Positions 23,863 to 24,111 of a stretch of DNA of 24,111 bases are shown here, piece by piece. This DNA is from Methanobacteriota archaeon. GTDB lineage: Archaea > Thermoplasmatota > Poseidoniia > Poseidoniales > Poseidoniaceae. Location: the NCBI GenBank assembly GCA_002728035.1, contig PBUZ01000107.1:1-24111 (forward strand). Direction: 5' to 3'. Position 1 is the stretch's first letter. Each line of letters opens with the position of its first letter. Under the pieces are notes generated by a model. The model was not told where the DNA came from, did no database searches, and worked only from the letters and a program-made list of their open reading frames with translations. The translations under genes and the position numbers were made by a program.

Positions 23863-24006
23863 CCAAAAACCGTTGACTGGGTGGAAATTTGGCAAAAAAC
23901 TCCCTTCGGAAAGGGGTACTGAGCGGCATATGAGGCGCAGTCTTGCCTTTTTTCGGAGAAAATATTATATGCTCAATGGTCCAACGGTGTATCGGAGGTA
24001 ATCCAA
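23863..24006 (+). promoter_or_regulatory. Intergenic region with T-run terminator, TATA box and ribosome binding site
   Basis: This 144-base gap holds a six-T run (23948-23953) that may end the RAM-gene transcript. A strong AT-rich TATA-like box AATATTATAT (23961-23970) comes next, and a near-ideal Shine-Dalgarno GGAGGTAAT (23994-24002) follows, ahead of the ATG at 24007. With a TATA-to-start distance near 25 bases, transcription would begin around 23990, giving a short leader. A small hairpin (arms 23902-23906 and 23911-23915) has no T run after it on this strand. Confidence 0.6.
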
Positions 24007-24111
24007 ATGTCAGACGGAAAGAAATACTTCGTTCTCATGGAGAACGGAAAAGACACGAGCCAAGTATTTGCGAGCAAGCAACCCCGCGGTGCAGCCTTGA
24101 AGGCCGCAACC
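24007..24111 (+). CDS. MC1-like non-histone chromosomal protein, N-terminal part, cut by window edge
   Basis: Only 35 residues are visible. The pattern KKYFVLMENGKDTSQVF followed by SKQPRGAALKAAT matches the start of the MC1 family of small archaeal DNA-bending proteins, in which FVL, an NG turn, VF, then KQPR-x-AALKAA occur with the same spacing. MC1 proteins are about 90 residues, monomeric, and bend and compact DNA. The strong TATA box and strong ribosome binding site upstream fit an abundant protein. The rest of the gene, including the C-terminal basic part needed to confirm the family, is outside the window. Confidence 0.7.
   Translation, partial: MSDGKKYFVLMENGKDTSQVFASKQPRGAALKAAT

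Noticed and set aside
23891..23916. Minus-strand hairpin followed by a T run, terminator-like
   Set aside because: No minus-strand gene is present to its right in the window, so there is nothing for it to terminate here; on the plus strand no T run follows.

Overview
The window looks like part of a marine planktonic euryarchaeal genome, most likely Marine Group II (Candidatus Poseidoniales, Thermoplasmatota). The evidence is mixed. Direct signs are an archaeal Hjc-type Holliday junction resolvase, a Sec11-like (Ser/His) signal peptidase, an Lhr helicase, a stand-alone Lrp/AsnC RAM domain, an MC1-like chromosomal protein, and TATA boxes placed either for leaderless mRNAs or ahead of a Shine-Dalgarno site. 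The three giant multidomain surface proteins with a C-terminal membrane anchor are also typical of that group. The lineage is inferred; no marker gene proves it.

Layout. Positions 1-12394 are all on the minus strand. In transcription order they hold a 1685-residue surface protein with CARDB, membrane anchor and acidic tail (12394-7337), an Lhr-family helicase with a C-terminal zinc finger (7257-4231), a 1029-residue surface protein with a 7-bladed propeller and thrombospondin type 3 calcium repeats (4177-1088), and the N-terminal 345 residues of SelO, cut by the window edge (1037-1). Positions 12444-13928 are a plus-strand pair: a small two-helix membrane protein and a signal peptidase. Then follow an RNase H-fold (RuvC/YqgF-like) protein (minus), an Hjc resolvase (plus), an M50 site-2-type protease (minus), an unknown 175-residue protein (plus), a macro-domain protein (minus), a 1766-residue surface protein with a TIGR03790-like domain (plus), a RAM-domain protein (plus) and the start of an MC1-like gene (plus). 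The region is very compact: the longest gaps are about 145 bases and all three convergent pairs overlap by 10-16 bases. No tRNA, rRNA, CRISPR array or insertion sequence was seen.

How the genes may work together. Two themes can be read. The first is the cell envelope: three very large exported, single-pass anchored proteins lie near a signal peptidase, which would cut their leaders, and an intramembrane metalloprotease, which could turn over leaders or anchors. The second is DNA and nucleotide handling: Lhr, a head-to-head pair of resolvase-like nucleases, an ADP-ribose-type macro domain and a chromatin protein.

The most unusual features are two cases of domain nesting. In the 1029-residue protein a complete 7-bladed propeller sits inside one TIG/IPT domain. 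In the 1766-residue protein about 550 residues, including PA14 and LamG domains, sit inside a TIGR03790-like domain. Also worth attention are the head-to-head resolvase pair and a signal peptidase with an enlarged region between its catalytic His and Asp.
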